From the NCBI GenBank assembly GCA_003230795.1, contig QIGM01000508.1, positions 1 through 16,385 of the forward strand: a stretch of 16,385 nucleotides of DNA. Reading direction: 5' to 3'. The DNA is from a bacterium. GTDB lineage: Bacteria; Bdellovibrionota_C; UBA2361; SZUA-149. Made by a program: the position numbers and the translations under genes. This document shows, piece after piece, positions 1-8,082 of this stretch. The number at the start of each line of letters is the position of its first letter. The stretch's first letter is position 1. Under the pieces are notes generated by a model. The model saw only the letters and a list, made by a program, of their open reading frames with translations, ran no database searches and was not told the origin of the DNA.

Positions 1-1
1 T

Positions 2-292
2 GCTCAAGATCGAGAAAAGACGGAGCTGGTGGAGCGATTACTATCAGACTCCTGGTATCTTTCCTGCGTGACACCGGATACGACCGATGCCGAGGGGCAC
101 GTTTTTGCGCATCCCCAGTTCGAGAGCCATCTTCGTGCGAACTTTCGTTTTGAGCAGTGGTTTGCGAAGCACGAATATTTCCTAACATCAAAAAGCAGAG
201 AGTTTTGCGTGCTCGATTTGACTGAAGATTCTCTTTCTCAGGAGCTTGTCACTAAAGTGATTGAGCTGGGAGCAGGGAAGTTTGAACTCTAG
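2..292 (+). CDS. 3' end of an unrecognised protein (partial, 96 residues visible)
   Basis: The reading frame is open from the first complete codon of the window (base 2) to a TAG at 290-292, so this is the C-terminal part of a longer gene that starts outside. A GTG at 29 is available but has no convincing ribosome binding site, and the frame continues upstream of it, so I do not take it as the start. The visible part is a soluble mixed alpha/beta sequence with many aromatic residues (FRFEQWF, HEYF) and no membrane segment. I recognise no family and propose no function. About 296 bases separate it from the next gene, so the two are probably transcribed separately. Confidence 0.6.
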   Translation, partial: AQDREKTELVERLLSDSWYLSCVTPDTTDAEGHVFAHPQFESHLRANFRFEQWFAKHEYFLTSKSREFCVLDLTEDSLSQELVTKVIELGAGKFEL

Positions 293-332
293 GACGTCTT
301 CAAAAAGATTAAGGCATTCGGCCCTCTAGTAA

Positions 333-351
333 GATACTCCTGCGGAGTGTC
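333..351 (+). terminator. Small hairpin after the first gene, possible terminator
   Basis: GATACTCC (333-340) pairs with GGAGTGTC (344-351) across a TGC loop: eight pairs, one a T-G wobble, 40 bases past the stop of the partial gene. Only a modest T-rich stretch (ATTTCGT) follows, so it is a weak candidate for an intrinsic terminator. The rest of the 293-510 gap holds another short inverted repeat (GGAGTT 467-472 / AACTCC 480-485) and nothing else I can name. Confidence 0.3.
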
Positions 352-510
352 AGATTTCGTCAGTGGCCGAAAATTGTCTTTTACTTGTGACGAAAATAAT
401 CTTTAAACGCTAGCGAGCCCTATTCTCAGGTAAGTCTAACAAGACGTCGAATAGCAATTGTGAGCAGGAGTTTCCCCAGAACTCCATACGTGCGTTGCTG
501 TCCCTCTGAG

Positions 511-540
511 TTGGGCCGCAAACAGACATTGTGATAGTAT
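511..540 (+). promoter_or_regulatory. Candidate sigma-70-type promoter for the L12-like/HDOD pair
   Basis: TAGTAT at 535-540 is preceded by TGA, giving an extended -10 form (TGnTAGTAT). TTGGGC at 511-516 is a weak -35 at 18-base spacing. A start near 547 would leave a leader of about 40 bases before the ATG at 589. This is by-eye matching only. Confidence 0.3.
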
Positions 541-588
541 CCCGGTCGCTTCTAGTAAGCGTTCCGCGAAGTTGTGTGTGTGAGTGAT

Positions 589-1044
589 ATGAAATCTAAG
601 GTGACTTACGATTTAGTATATGAGGGAGCAAGTAACTCCTCTCTTGATACGGCTTGGCAGATAAAGCTTGTCTTTATGACTGACCTTAAACTCAGTGTGC
701 TAGAGGCGAAACGTGTGTTTGATGCTTCGCCAAACGTAATTAGGAACTCTGGAAGCAAAGCAGATCTAGAACCGCTCACGGGGATACTTCGTCGGGCAGG
801 TGCGGATGTGCGGATATGCCAGCGGCATGTCGAAGCAGTGATTGAGCCTGTGAAGAAGACTCCCACGGCAGCAAAGAAAGCGGCACCCAAAGCCGAGCCG
901 CTGAGTGATAACAAAGATTTGAATGATTTTTTCGATCAACTTGCACGTTCGCGTGCAATTAATACAGAGCGAATTCGAGTAGTCGACGGGGTAGAGAAGC
1001 GAGAATCTACTGGAGACCGATGTCGACGAGACTTGCAATATTAA
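589..1044 (+). CDS. Ribosomal L7/L12 C-terminal-domain-like protein
   Basis: This is a 151-residue protein from ATG 589; in-frame GTG codons at 574 and 580 are alternative starts, and none has a strong ribosome binding site. Residues about 4-78 follow the bL12 C-terminal domain pattern: a first strand (YDLVYEG), a hydrophobic stretch ending near residue 33, then LSVLEAKRVFDASPNVIRNSG, resembling the L12 helix LKEAKDLVESAPAALKEG, and LTGILRRAGADVRI, resembling LKKALEEAGAEVEV. A linker rich in Lys, Ala and Pro (about 88-104) and a charged tail follow. It is not the ribosomal stalk protein itself: the L12 N-terminal dimerisation domain is absent and the domain order differs. The last 25 bases overlap the next gene, so the two proteins are probably translationally coupled and may act together. 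The domain call is by eye, and the biological role is unknown. Confidence 0.75.
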   Translation: MKSKVTYDLVYEGASNSSLDTAWQIKLVFMTDLKLSVLEAKRVFDASPNVIRNSGSKADLEPLTGILRRAGADVRICQRHVEAVIEPVKKTPTAAKKAAPKAEPLSDNKDLNDFFDQLARSRAINTERIRVVDGVEKRESTGDRCRRDLQY

Positions 1045-2471
1045 AAAACGAGAACTTTCTTCGAATGCGACAGGCAATGAATCGTTCATGGCTTCCGGCT
1101 GATCCGGAACTGCTTGAGCGTATTCAGTTCGCCATTGAAGAAGGACGTTACGATGATGACGTTGATGCTCTCATCAACGAAATTAAGAAAGACGTATCTC
1201 TCTTTACGTACTGTTTACGGCGCCTCAGTGAGATGCTTGAACCGCGTCTTTCACATCAGCGCACCGTGCATCCGATGGACCTTCTCCGAGAGGCGGGGGT
1301 AAAGAAGCTTCGTGGGCTTCTCGCAGATAGCCATAAAACGCTTCCTCTAGATCGCTTCCATACCCTAAAGAGCTATCAGCTTAATCGCATGCAAGAGTCT
1401 GTAACAAGCGCGCGTGCGGCTGAGACTCTCGCCGAAGGGCTAGAAATAGACGGTGACGTCGGTTACGCCAGCGCTCTTTTTCGCCAGATCGGACTTACTA
1501 TGATTGCTTGGAACTATCCTCGACTTTATACCAGAGCGGTAGCAGAGCTTGACGTAGAAAAAACACTAGACCAGGTGCTCGACCGGGTACTTGGCTTCTC
1601 ACCGCTGCTTCTCGGTGTAAGCCTTGCGCGTGAATGGCACATTATTCCAGAGATACGACTGGCCTTAGGCGATTCGCATGGTTTGGATACTGCGAAAGGG
1701 AATGGACTAGCAGAGGTGGAGCGCATTGGTCGTTCACTGCACAAAATATGCGAAGTGAGCGAAGCACTTGCTCGTGCACAGAGTGGAGAAAAGTATCCCG
1801 GTGCTCGGGCTGACTGGTTAACAGCGAAGAGCGAAATTGAGCGTAGACTCGGCAAGGAAGGTTTTAGAGTTCTAGAGGAAAAGATAAGAGATAGCTGTAC
1901 GCACTACGCGAAAGCTATGCCTGCGATGCTTCGGCCGAAGGAGGCCTCACCACTTGAGCGTATTTCTCAACCCCAAACGCTAGAAGAGAAACTAAAGCGA
2001 AACAATTTTATTCGTTTCTGTCCACCTTCCGCTCGTGCGGAGCTGAAAAGTCTGTACGAGAAGCTTGAGCCAGATACGATTGATAAAGACAATGTTCGCT
2101 TGCTCAGCAGCAAGCTTTTCCCGCTCGTTGGTTTTACTCGAGGATGTCTTTACGCGTATGAGCCCGGCGAAGAACAATTAGTTCCTCGTCTTGCGATTGG
2201 TTCTTCGACAATTGACGAATACGAGACAGTCAAAATTGATTCAGAGGAAGTGATCGCGAAAGTCTTTCGAGATGGAGACACGGTGTATCAAGAAGACGCA
2301 TGGGACATGAACTCACATGCGAAAATCCTTTCAGCCTACGGCGATATTCAAAAAGTTGGAGTGATTTGTGTTGAGGTTCCTCAGCAACTTGCGTCGCTCT
2401 CTGAGGACCAGTGCACGCTAATGCTTAAGGCTTTTCGCCAGGCTCTGATGGATGTGTTGAAGCTTTCATAG
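1020..2471 (+). CDS. HDOD-domain signalling protein with a GAF-like C-terminal domain
   Basis: This is a 483-residue soluble protein. Residues about 25-220 match the HDOD pattern: a central ALFRQIGLTMIAWNYP segment, where the family has a GLLHDIG-like sequence, and LGVSLAREWHIIPEIRLAL, where the family has a sequence like vGa.La..W.lP..i..ai. Residues about 340-480 look like a GAF sensory domain (FPLVGFTRGCLYAY, then QKVGVICVEVP). HDOD proteins act in regulatory or signalling chains without proven catalysis, and the GAF-like domain may bind a ligand or partner. The start ATG 1020 has GGAGA just upstream; ATGs at 1065 and 1077 are alternatives. The first 25 bases overlap the L12-like gene. The 3' end overlaps the opposing transglycosylase gene by 47 bases. 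HDOD is fairly sure; the GAF call is less so. Confidence 0.8.
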   Translation: MSTRLAILKNENFLRMRQAMNRSWLPADPELLERIQFAIEEGRYDDDVDALINEIKKDVSLFTYCLRRLSEMLEPRLSHQRTVHPMDLLREAGVKKLRGLLADSHKTLPLDRFHTLKSYQLNRMQESVTSARAAETLAEGLEIDGDVGYASALFRQIGLTMIAWNYPRLYTRAVAELDVEKTLDQVLDRVLGFSPLLLGVSLAREWHIIPEIRLALGDSHGLDTAKGNGLAEVERIGRSLHKICEVSEALARAQSGEKYPGARADWLTAKSEIERRLGKEGFRVLEEKIRDSCTHYAKAMPAMLRPKEASPLERISQPQTLEEKLKRNNFIRFCPPSARAELKSLYEKLEPDTIDKDNVRLLSSKLFPLVGFTRGCLYAYEPGEEQLVPRLAIGSSTIDEYETVKIDSEEVIAKVFRDGDTVYQEDAWDMNSHAKILSAYGDIQKVGVICVEVPQQLASLSEDQCTLMLKAFRQALMDVLKLS

Positions 2472-4665
2472 CGGCGTATCCAGCTTTTGCGAGGCGCACT
2501 TTCTTCACGTAGTTCTTCGTCTCTGGATAACCAATAAGCTCAGTCCATTCTGCCGAACTTAGATCTGGATACCTCTTCAGCCATCTTTCTACCGCGCTGC
2601 TTCCGCCATTATATGCGGCGGAAACGTAGTGCGTGTTGCCGTTAAAGCGTTTGAGCAGTCTAGCTAAATGTTTAGAGCCGAGGCGAATGTTTACCTTTGG
2701 CTCGAAGAGCTCTTCTGTTTCAAGCAGGCCTTCTTGCTTTGCAGTGCTTCGAAGAAGCTGCATTAAACCAATGGCGTCTTTGTTTGATTGAGCTTTCGGA
2801 TCGAAATGACTTTCTGTTCGAGCTATCGCTAGTGTGAATTCAAGCGGAGCATTTTCTTCCTTACTTGCAGCAATGAATTCTTCTCGGAATGGCAAGGGGT
2901 ATCGAAGCTGGTTCAATTCAGCCGCACAAGTCTCTAGCAAGCTGTTATCCGGAGTGGTCTGCCATTGAACATATAGCTTGCGAAACAATAAGCGAAGAGA
3001 ACCAATGCTGAGCGCGCTAAGCTCGGCTTCCTGAAAAAGCTTGGCTCGAGTGAGTTCCTTCTTGATATCGACCGAAGAAGAGTTCTCACGTGGAGTCCAC
3101 CAATTGACTTCGTGTTTGGCAAAGCTTTGAAGATTATGGCCGCGAAGAATGGCAATGCGTTTGTGCATTTCCTCTGGTGTGGCAAGAAAACAATCTGCGG
3201 AGCTTTCAGAAGCGCCGGGAGGCACGGCGTCTCCTGCCGTTTCGCGCGCGAGCATGCCGTAATATCCAAAGGGGTCTTCCTCTTGGACAGCGCTAAGTAT
3301 TGCTTCCGGTGTCTGTGCTCCCGAGAGCTCGGAACGTTCTTCAGGTGAGAGTTTACTTAAGGCGAACGCATGCCAATAACGAGCATGGAAATGCGCTTCT
3401 CGCAATTCCATATCTACCTTTCGAGCAGACGAAGTTGACTTGGATCTAGGTTCCTCAGCAGTGAGTTCTGGTTCTGGTGAGACGCCTTTGTCTTTGGTTA
3501 GCGTGGCGATACTTGCGAAAGTTTTTGCCGCATGCTCGTAGTCGCTTGTCCGCATGTATCCCCAGGCAATCCGACGAAGGGCTTTCTCTCTTTGTAGTAC
3601 GGGGGCGCTTTTGGAATCGATCGATTGGTAAACACTTTTGGCTTCAGATGCCTGGCCTTCTTCATCCAAAATGCGTGCTCGAATGTAGCGTGCCTCCCAG
3701 AGCAGGTCGCTTGAGCGAAAACGTTTTTCGAAATTGCCTAAAAAGGAAAGCGCGCGTTCGGGCTCTTCTGCGTTCCAGGCGTTTTTTGACATTTGTAGCA
3801 GCGCCTTGTCACCGCTACCGACTTCGCCGTCTGCGCTGATAATAGCAAGTAGTCTATCAGCCTCTTCGTTCCTGCCGCTTTTTCGTACAATCTTTTCCTC
3901 AAGCGACATTGCCTCTAGGGCTGCCGGGGTGTCTGGGCCAATTTGAGTTTTTGCGTTCTGCACATGTCCGAGCGCATCGTCGAGTTGACCCTCGCGAAGT
4001 AGAGTCGATGCTTCTTGTAGGATCTCTGCGAGAGTGAGTGAGATGTTCTGTTCGCGAAGAATCTTGCTCTCAGCTAGTCGTGCCATCTTGCTCTCTGCGC
4101 TTCTTGGATAGAGCAGGCGAATCTCTCGTAAGAGAGAACGGGCGTAGGGGTAATTTTTACTTCTTTCCGCAAGGGACGCCTTCAATAGAGCAAGCTTCGG
4201 CAGAAGGTCCCGTCGCCTGGCTTGACGAAGTTCTTGTTCCAACTGATTTAGCTTAGCTCCAACTGGCCCAATCGCAGCAGAACCAGTTTCGGCCGATTCT
4301 TGCGGACCTTTTCTCATGTCTAATTGAAGCAAACCGAGTTTCGCATCAAGAGATGCGGCCGAGTTAGCCTCGACAAGGTTGAAGTTAGTTTCCGCAGCTT
4401 CGAGCCGGTTTTCTCTCAGTGCTAGCCTTCCTTGTCCTAAGTGGGCCCAGTGAGCTATTAGCGGTTCTTCCGCTGCGGTCTCGAAGTGCGACTTCGCCTT
4501 CTCCAGCTCTTCCCCCTTTTCCAGCAATTCGAAGCCCTTCGATAGCGCTAAGGAAGCAGAGGTAGTTTCCTGGCGAGAATAGACGGCGTAGCCGATGAAA
4601 AAGGCTATGAAAATGCTTAGGCTTTTGTATAAAAGAGGTGAGCTACTTGCTTGATATCGTCTCAT
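2425..4665 (-). CDS. slt: Slt70-type soluble lytic murein transglycosylase with TPR-like superhelix
   Basis: This 746-residue enzyme cleaves the MurNAc-GlcNAc bond of peptidoglycan with formation of 1,6-anhydroMurNAc, in the periplasm. Residues about 12-29 form an uncleaved-looking hydrophobic signal anchor after a basic start (MRRYQ). Residues about 35-480 are helical repeats of TPR type (for example EPERALSFLGNFEKRF), as in the Slt70 ring. The C-terminal SLT domain carries the family motifs: ARTESHFD with the predicted catalytic Glu618, then DAIGLMQLLRSTA, AAYNGG and YPETKNYV. The usual Pro in the GLMQL..P.TA motif is Arg here. At 746 residues it is longer than E. coli Slt70, fitting an extended repeat region. 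No Shine-Dalgarno is visible at the ATG. It is divergent from prfA across 87 bases and overlaps the HDOD gene tail to tail by 47 bases. Confidence 0.9.
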   Translation of the reverse strand: MRRYQASSSPLLYKSLSIFIAFFIGYAVYSRQETTSASLALSKGFELLEKGEELEKAKSHFETAAEEPLIAHWAHLGQGRLALRENRLEAAETNFNLVEANSAASLDAKLGLLQLDMRKGPQESAETGSAAIGPVGAKLNQLEQELRQARRRDLLPKLALLKASLAERSKNYPYARSLLREIRLLYPRSAESKMARLAESKILREQNISLTLAEILQEASTLLREGQLDDALGHVQNAKTQIGPDTPAALEAMSLEEKIVRKSGRNEEADRLLAIISADGEVGSGDKALLQMSKNAWNAEEPERALSFLGNFEKRFRSSDLLWEARYIRARILDEEGQASEAKSVYQSIDSKSAPVLQREKALRRIAWGYMRTSDYEHAAKTFASIATLTKDKGVSPEPELTAEEPRSKSTSSARKVDMELREAHFHARYWHAFALSKLSPEERSELSGAQTPEAILSAVQEEDPFGYYGMLARETAGDAVPPGASESSADCFLATPEEMHKRIAILRGHNLQSFAKHEVNWWTPRENSSSVDIKKELTRAKLFQEAELSALSIGSLRLLFRKLYVQWQTTPDNSLLETCAAELNQLRYPLPFREEFIAASKEENAPLEFTLAIARTESHFDPKAQSNKDAIGLMQLLRSTAKQEGLLETEELFEPKVNIRLGSKHLARLLKRFNGNTHYVSAAYNGGSSAVERWLKRYPDLSSAEWTELIGYPETKNYVKKVRLAKAGYAAMKASTHPSEPGEKP

Positions 4666-4752
4666 TCGAGGAAAGGGAGTAAGGTGCCGATGAATTTCGG
4701 CTACCTATACTTAAACGTGAACGGACTTATTACAAGATAGTATTCTAAAGAG
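4666..4752. promoter_or_regulatory. Divergent slt/prfA promoter region
   Basis: These 87 bases separate divergent slt and prfA, so promoters for both should lie here. On the plus strand TATACT (4706-4711) is one base from the -10 consensus, without a good -35. On the minus strand TTGTAA is followed 17 bases later by AAGTAT. AAAGAG directly before the prfA ATG can serve as its ribosome binding site. Exact promoters are uncertain. Confidence 0.35.
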
Positions 4753-5826
4753 ATGATAGAAAAACTCGAACAGATCTCAGAGCGATACGATGAGCTGAAT
4801 CAGCTCTTAGGAGATCCTGCGGTAGCCAGTGATCCAGACCAGTATCGAGTATTTGCAAAAGAGCACTCTGAGCTTGGGGCAATCGTGAGCTGCTACCGTT
4901 CGTATCAGAAGACTACCGAAGATCTAGAAGGTAGCGAAGAAATTCTGCGTGATACCCAAGATGCCGAAATGCGTGAACTCGCTCAGGCGGAAGTGGCCGA
5001 GCTGAAAGAGTCCAAAGAGAAGCTCTACGAGGAGCTGCTGGTGCTGCTCTTGCCTAAAGACCCTAATGACGACAAGAACATCATTATGGAGCTTCGGGCG
5101 GGTGCTGGCGGAGATGAGTCGGCACTTTTCGCTGAAGATCTCTTCAGTATGTATTGCCGTTTTGCGGAATCGCACAAATGGAAAGTAGAAGTGCTTGACT
5201 CTTCAGTCTCTTCGGTTGGCGGCTATAAGGAAATGGTGGCACAAATTACCGGTGTTGGTGCCTACAGCTTCTTTAAATACGAGAGCGGTGTGCATAGAGT
5301 GCAGCGAGTGCCGAAAACGGAAACCCAAGGCAGAGTGCATACCTCAACTGTCACCGTCGCGGTACTGCCTGAGGCGGAAGACGTTGAAATCGACATCCAG
5401 GATAAAGACCTGCGAGTTGATGTGTTTCGTTCTTCAGGGCCTGGCGGGCAAAGTGTGAATACCACCGACTCGGCTGTGCGGGTAACTCACATACCAACAG
5501 GAATCGTTGCGACCTGTCAGGATGGAAAGTCCCAGCATAAGAACAAGGATAAAGCGATGACCGTACTTCGCTCTCGACTTTTTGAAATCAAGCAGGCTGA
5601 GTTAGATTCCGAACGAAGCCAAGATAGAAGATCGCAAATTGGAAGCGGTCAGCGTTCAGAGAAGATACGGACGTATAACTTTCCTCAAGGTCGGGTTACC
5701 GATCACCGTATTAGCTTGACTATCTATCAGCTTGATTCAGTTCTTGGCGGCGAGCTCAGTGTCTTGCTCGATCCGCTTATCGCTCACGATCGTGCTGAGA
5801 AGCTCCAAGATGCTTCTAATTCCTAG
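4753..5826 (+). CDS. prfA: Peptide chain release factor 1 (RF1)
   Basis: RF1 recognises UAA and UAG stop codons in the ribosomal A site and triggers hydrolysis of peptidyl-tRNA. The 357 residues match the usual length of about 360. The catalytic GGQ is at 231-233 in SSGPGGQSVNTTDSAVRVTH, and Gln233 is the expected target of PrmC methylation, encoded next door. The stop-codon selector is a PxT motif, here Pro187-Lys-Thr189 in RVPKTETQGRVHTS. This is the RF1 type, whereas RF2 has SPF. The GAGGDESALFAEDLFSMY segment of domain 2 and the closing IRTYNFPQGRVTDHRI are typical. ATG 4753 is supported by AAAGAG just before it. It is the first gene of the tight operon through fabH, with prmC five bases downstream. 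Confidence 0.98.
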   Translation: MIEKLEQISERYDELNQLLGDPAVASDPDQYRVFAKEHSELGAIVSCYRSYQKTTEDLEGSEEILRDTQDAEMRELAQAEVAELKESKEKLYEELLVLLLPKDPNDDKNIIMELRAGAGGDESALFAEDLFSMYCRFAESHKWKVEVLDSSVSSVGGYKEMVAQITGVGAYSFFKYESGVHRVQRVPKTETQGRVHTSTVTVAVLPEAEDVEIDIQDKDLRVDVFRSSGPGGQSVNTTDSAVRVTHIPTGIVATCQDGKSQHKNKDKAMTVLRSRLFEIKQAELDSERSQDRRSQIGSGQRSEKIRTYNFPQGRVTDHRISLTIYQLDSVLGGELSVLLDPLIAHDRAEKLQDASNS

Positions 5827-5831
5827 TTAGC

Positions 5832-6800
5832 ATGGCGCACGGTATTACATTTCCGCTAGACGGCAGCGTTCGTGAACTTCGCGATGCCTTAACTGGTTCG
5901 CTCTTGGAGTCCCTAGAAGAGTTAGATGTTCGCACTGCCCGTGCAGAGGCAGAGCAACTTTTGGAGTCTGTTCTGGGCAAGAGCCGGGAGCAGTTACTTT
6001 TCTGCCTTAATGAAAGTGTAAACTCTGAATCGTATAGTATCCTTGCGGATTATTCGGCGCGCAGGATTTCTGGAGAGCCTTTAGCCTATATTCTTGGAGA
6101 GAAAGAATTCTTCTCTCGTAGTTTTTTCGTAACACCCAGCGTGTTAATTCCTCGACCTGAAACAGAGTTGCTTGTGGAGCGCGCACTTGTTTCGCTTACT
6201 TCTCGCAAGCCCGAACGCTACCTCGTGCTCGATATTGGATGCGGTTCGGGAGCGATTGTTGTTAGTCTTGTAAAGGAGCTGCAGCAGAAACTCGGCGCGA
6301 GTTTTCTCGAGCAAGGAAAATTTGTTGCCGTTGATATAAGCACTGCGGCCTTAGCCGTTGCTGAAACGAATGCGAAACGTTTTGAAGTCAGTGAGGAAAT
6401 TTGTTTCTTACAAAGCGATCTTCTTAAATCCGTTTCGATTCACTGGACGGAATTTGATTTTGTTCTCTGCCTTTCTAATCCACCGTACATCGCCGATGGA
6501 GCCGTTCTCGACTCTGGTGTGGAAAATTTTGAACCAAAGTTAGCTCTGCGCTCAGGTGCGGATGGTCTTGATGCGATTCGAGCTTTGATTTCTCAATTTG
6601 CGGAAGCTTTCAAGGGCTCGCATTCCGGCTCCTCTCAGGAAAAAGTGGAGAGTAAATTGATCCTCGAAATTGGCTACGACCAAGAGCTTGAGGTAGTATC
6701 CTTGGTCCGCGCGAGCGGGCTAGGGGAGTATAGTTTTTACAAAGATTTACAAGGCGTTAGCCGAGTGGTGGAGATCAAGTGCCAGAAGTCCTTTGCATAA
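5832..6800 (+). CDS. prmC: Release factor glutamine N5-methyltransferase
   Basis: PrmC (HemK) transfers a methyl group from S-adenosylmethionine to the Gln of the GGQ loop in release factors, raising termination efficiency. The sequence has the family's small helical N-terminal domain (about 15-95), IPRPETELLVERAL (107-120), the SAM-binding LDIGCGSGAIVVSL (133-146), an acidic motif VAVDIS, and the catalytic SNPPYI with NPPY at 216-219, which places the substrate glutamine. At 322 residues it is somewhat longer than E. coli PrmC (277), with the extra length partly in the loops around residues 150-163 and 260-275. No clear Shine-Dalgarno precedes ATG 5832. It begins five bases after the prfA stop, so translational coupling to its substrate gene is likely, and its end overlaps murA by 22 bases. 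Confidence 0.95.
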   Translation: MAHGITFPLDGSVRELRDALTGSLLESLEELDVRTARAEAEQLLESVLGKSREQLLFCLNESVNSESYSILADYSARRISGEPLAYILGEKEFFSRSFFVTPSVLIPRPETELLVERALVSLTSRKPERYLVLDIGCGSGAIVVSLVKELQQKLGASFLEQGKFVAVDISTAALAVAETNAKRFEVSEEICFLQSDLLKSVSIHWTEFDFVLCLSNPPYIADGAVLDSGVENFEPKLALRSGADGLDAIRALISQFAEAFKGSHSGSSQEKVESKLILEIGYDQELEVVSLVRASGLGEYSFYKDLQGVSRVVEIKCQKSFA

Positions 6801-8068
6801 ATGGTGGTAAAAAACTGAGTGGAACCGTGCGTGTTTCCGGCGCTAAGAACTCAGCACTCCCTTTGTTGTTTGCCACACTACTCAGCTCTGAAGAGTGTGT
6901 GCTTCAGAATGTTCCTGATCTAGAAGACATTTCAGTCACGCTTCGTTTACTTCGATCGCTTGGAGCGAAAGCGAGTTACGAGAAGAACGAAGTTAGAGTA
7001 ACTGCCGAGCAGATTCGCGGAACTGAAGCCCCTTATGGCTTAGTAAAATCGCTTCGAGCCTCGTTCTGGGTGCTGGGACCTTTACTCGCGCGCGCAGGTA
7101 CTGCGCAAGTTTCTCTTCCCGGCGGAGATGCTATTGGCACACGACCGGTTGATCTTCACTTGCAAGGCCTTACTCGACTCGGTGCAGACATTCGAATGCA
7201 GCATGGGGTAGTTGTAGCCAACGCGCCAGGTGGTTTGCGCGGGGCGAAGATTGATCTTGCGTTTCCTTCCGTTGGTGCGACGCATAACCTTCTCATGGCG
7301 GCTTCGCTTAGTCGTGGGGAGACGATCCTACATGGCGCTGCGAGGGAGCCAGAGATAGTCGAGCTTGCGCAGTTACTCTCAAAGATGGGCGCCGACATTG
7401 AAGGAGCAGGAAGCGATACTATTCGCGTGCTCGGCAAAGAGTCTCTTGGCGGGACATCACACATGGTTCTCGGCGACAGAATTGAAGCTGCGACGTATCT
7501 ACTTTCTGGTGCCTTGACTGGAGGTGTGGTAGCCGTTACCGGGATTGATGCCCCTGCGCTGCAATCATCGCTTAATCTCCTCGAAGGCTTCGGCTGTCAG
7601 ATAGAGACTAGCGATAATAAGATTTCACTCAAATCAAACGGTGAGCTTAGTCCTGTTGATTTCGCTACCGAACCGTATCCGGGGTTAGCGACCGATGTTC
7701 AGCCCCTTTTTATGGCCGCAGCCTGTGTGGCCAAGGGTAAGAGCACTGTGCAGGAGAACGTATTTGAAAATCGTTTTGGTCACGTAGCGGAATACCGTCG
7801 CTTTGGTGCCGATATCGCAATTGATGGACGGACTGCGGTGGTAAGCGGTGGTTTGCCATTAAGTGCTGCACCGGTTGAGGCTGGGGATATTCGGGCAGCA
7901 GCCGGCTTGGTTCTCATGGGGCTGGTGTCGGAAGGTGTAACCCAGATTCGAGAGCTCTATCATCTCGATAGAGGCTACGACGGTTTGGTAGAGAAAGTTC
8001 GTTCACTTGGGGCCGATATCTCTCGAATGCCCGCGTTTGAAAGCAAAGAAGTAGTCTTTGGCTGTTAG
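6779..8068 (+). CDS. murA: UDP-GlcNAc 1-carboxyvinyltransferase with Asp in place of catalytic Cys
   Basis: MurA moves enolpyruvate from phosphoenolpyruvate to UDP-N-acetylglucosamine, the first committed step of peptidoglycan synthesis, in the cytoplasm. The 429 residues are close to the usual length of about 419. Family residues are in place: Lys23-Asn24 in SGAKNSALPLL, Arg122 in TRPVDLH, Asp306 in PGLATDVQPLFM and Arg398 in HLDRGYDGL. The mobile active-site loop reads LPGGDAIGTRPVDLH, so Asp117 (codon GAT, 7127-7129) stands where most bacteria have Cys (Cys115 in E. coli). The same Cys-to-Asp change in mycobacteria, chlamydiae and Borrelia leaves the enzyme active but insensitive to fosfomycin. 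The start is GTG 6779, 22 bases inside the end of prmC. The Hda-like gene follows after 14 bases. Confidence 0.96.
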   Translation: MPEVLCINGGKKLSGTVRVSGAKNSALPLLFATLLSSEECVLQNVPDLEDISVTLRLLRSLGAKASYEKNEVRVTAEQIRGTEAPYGLVKSLRASFWVLGPLLARAGTAQVSLPGGDAIGTRPVDLHLQGLTRLGADIRMQHGVVVANAPGGLRGAKIDLAFPSVGATHNLLMAASLSRGETILHGAAREPEIVELAQLLSKMGADIEGAGSDTIRVLGKESLGGTSHMVLGDRIEAATYLLSGALTGGVVAVTGIDAPALQSSLNLLEGFGCQIETSDNKISLKSNGELSPVDFATEPYPGLATDVQPLFMAAACVAKGKSTVQENVFENRFGHVAEYRRFGADIAIDGRTAVVSGGLPLSAAPVEAGDIRAAAGLVLMGLVSEGVTQIRELYHLDRGYDGLVEKVRSLGADISRMPAFESKEVVFGC

Positions 8069-8082
8069 CCGAGGGGAGGAAC

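Noticed and set aside
29..292. Complete 87-residue gene from GTG 29
   Set aside because: The frame is open upstream to the window edge and no ribosome binding site precedes the GTG, so a truncated longer gene is more likely.
589..1044. Authentic ribosomal protein L7/L12 (rplL)
   Set aside because: The L12-like part is at the N-terminus, the dimerisation domain is missing, and no rplJ or rpoB is nearby.
3112..4256. Several plus-strand open frames of 70-120 codons opposite slt
   Set aside because: They are antisense shadows, rich in Arg, Cys and Ser, without ribosome binding sites or recognisable domains.
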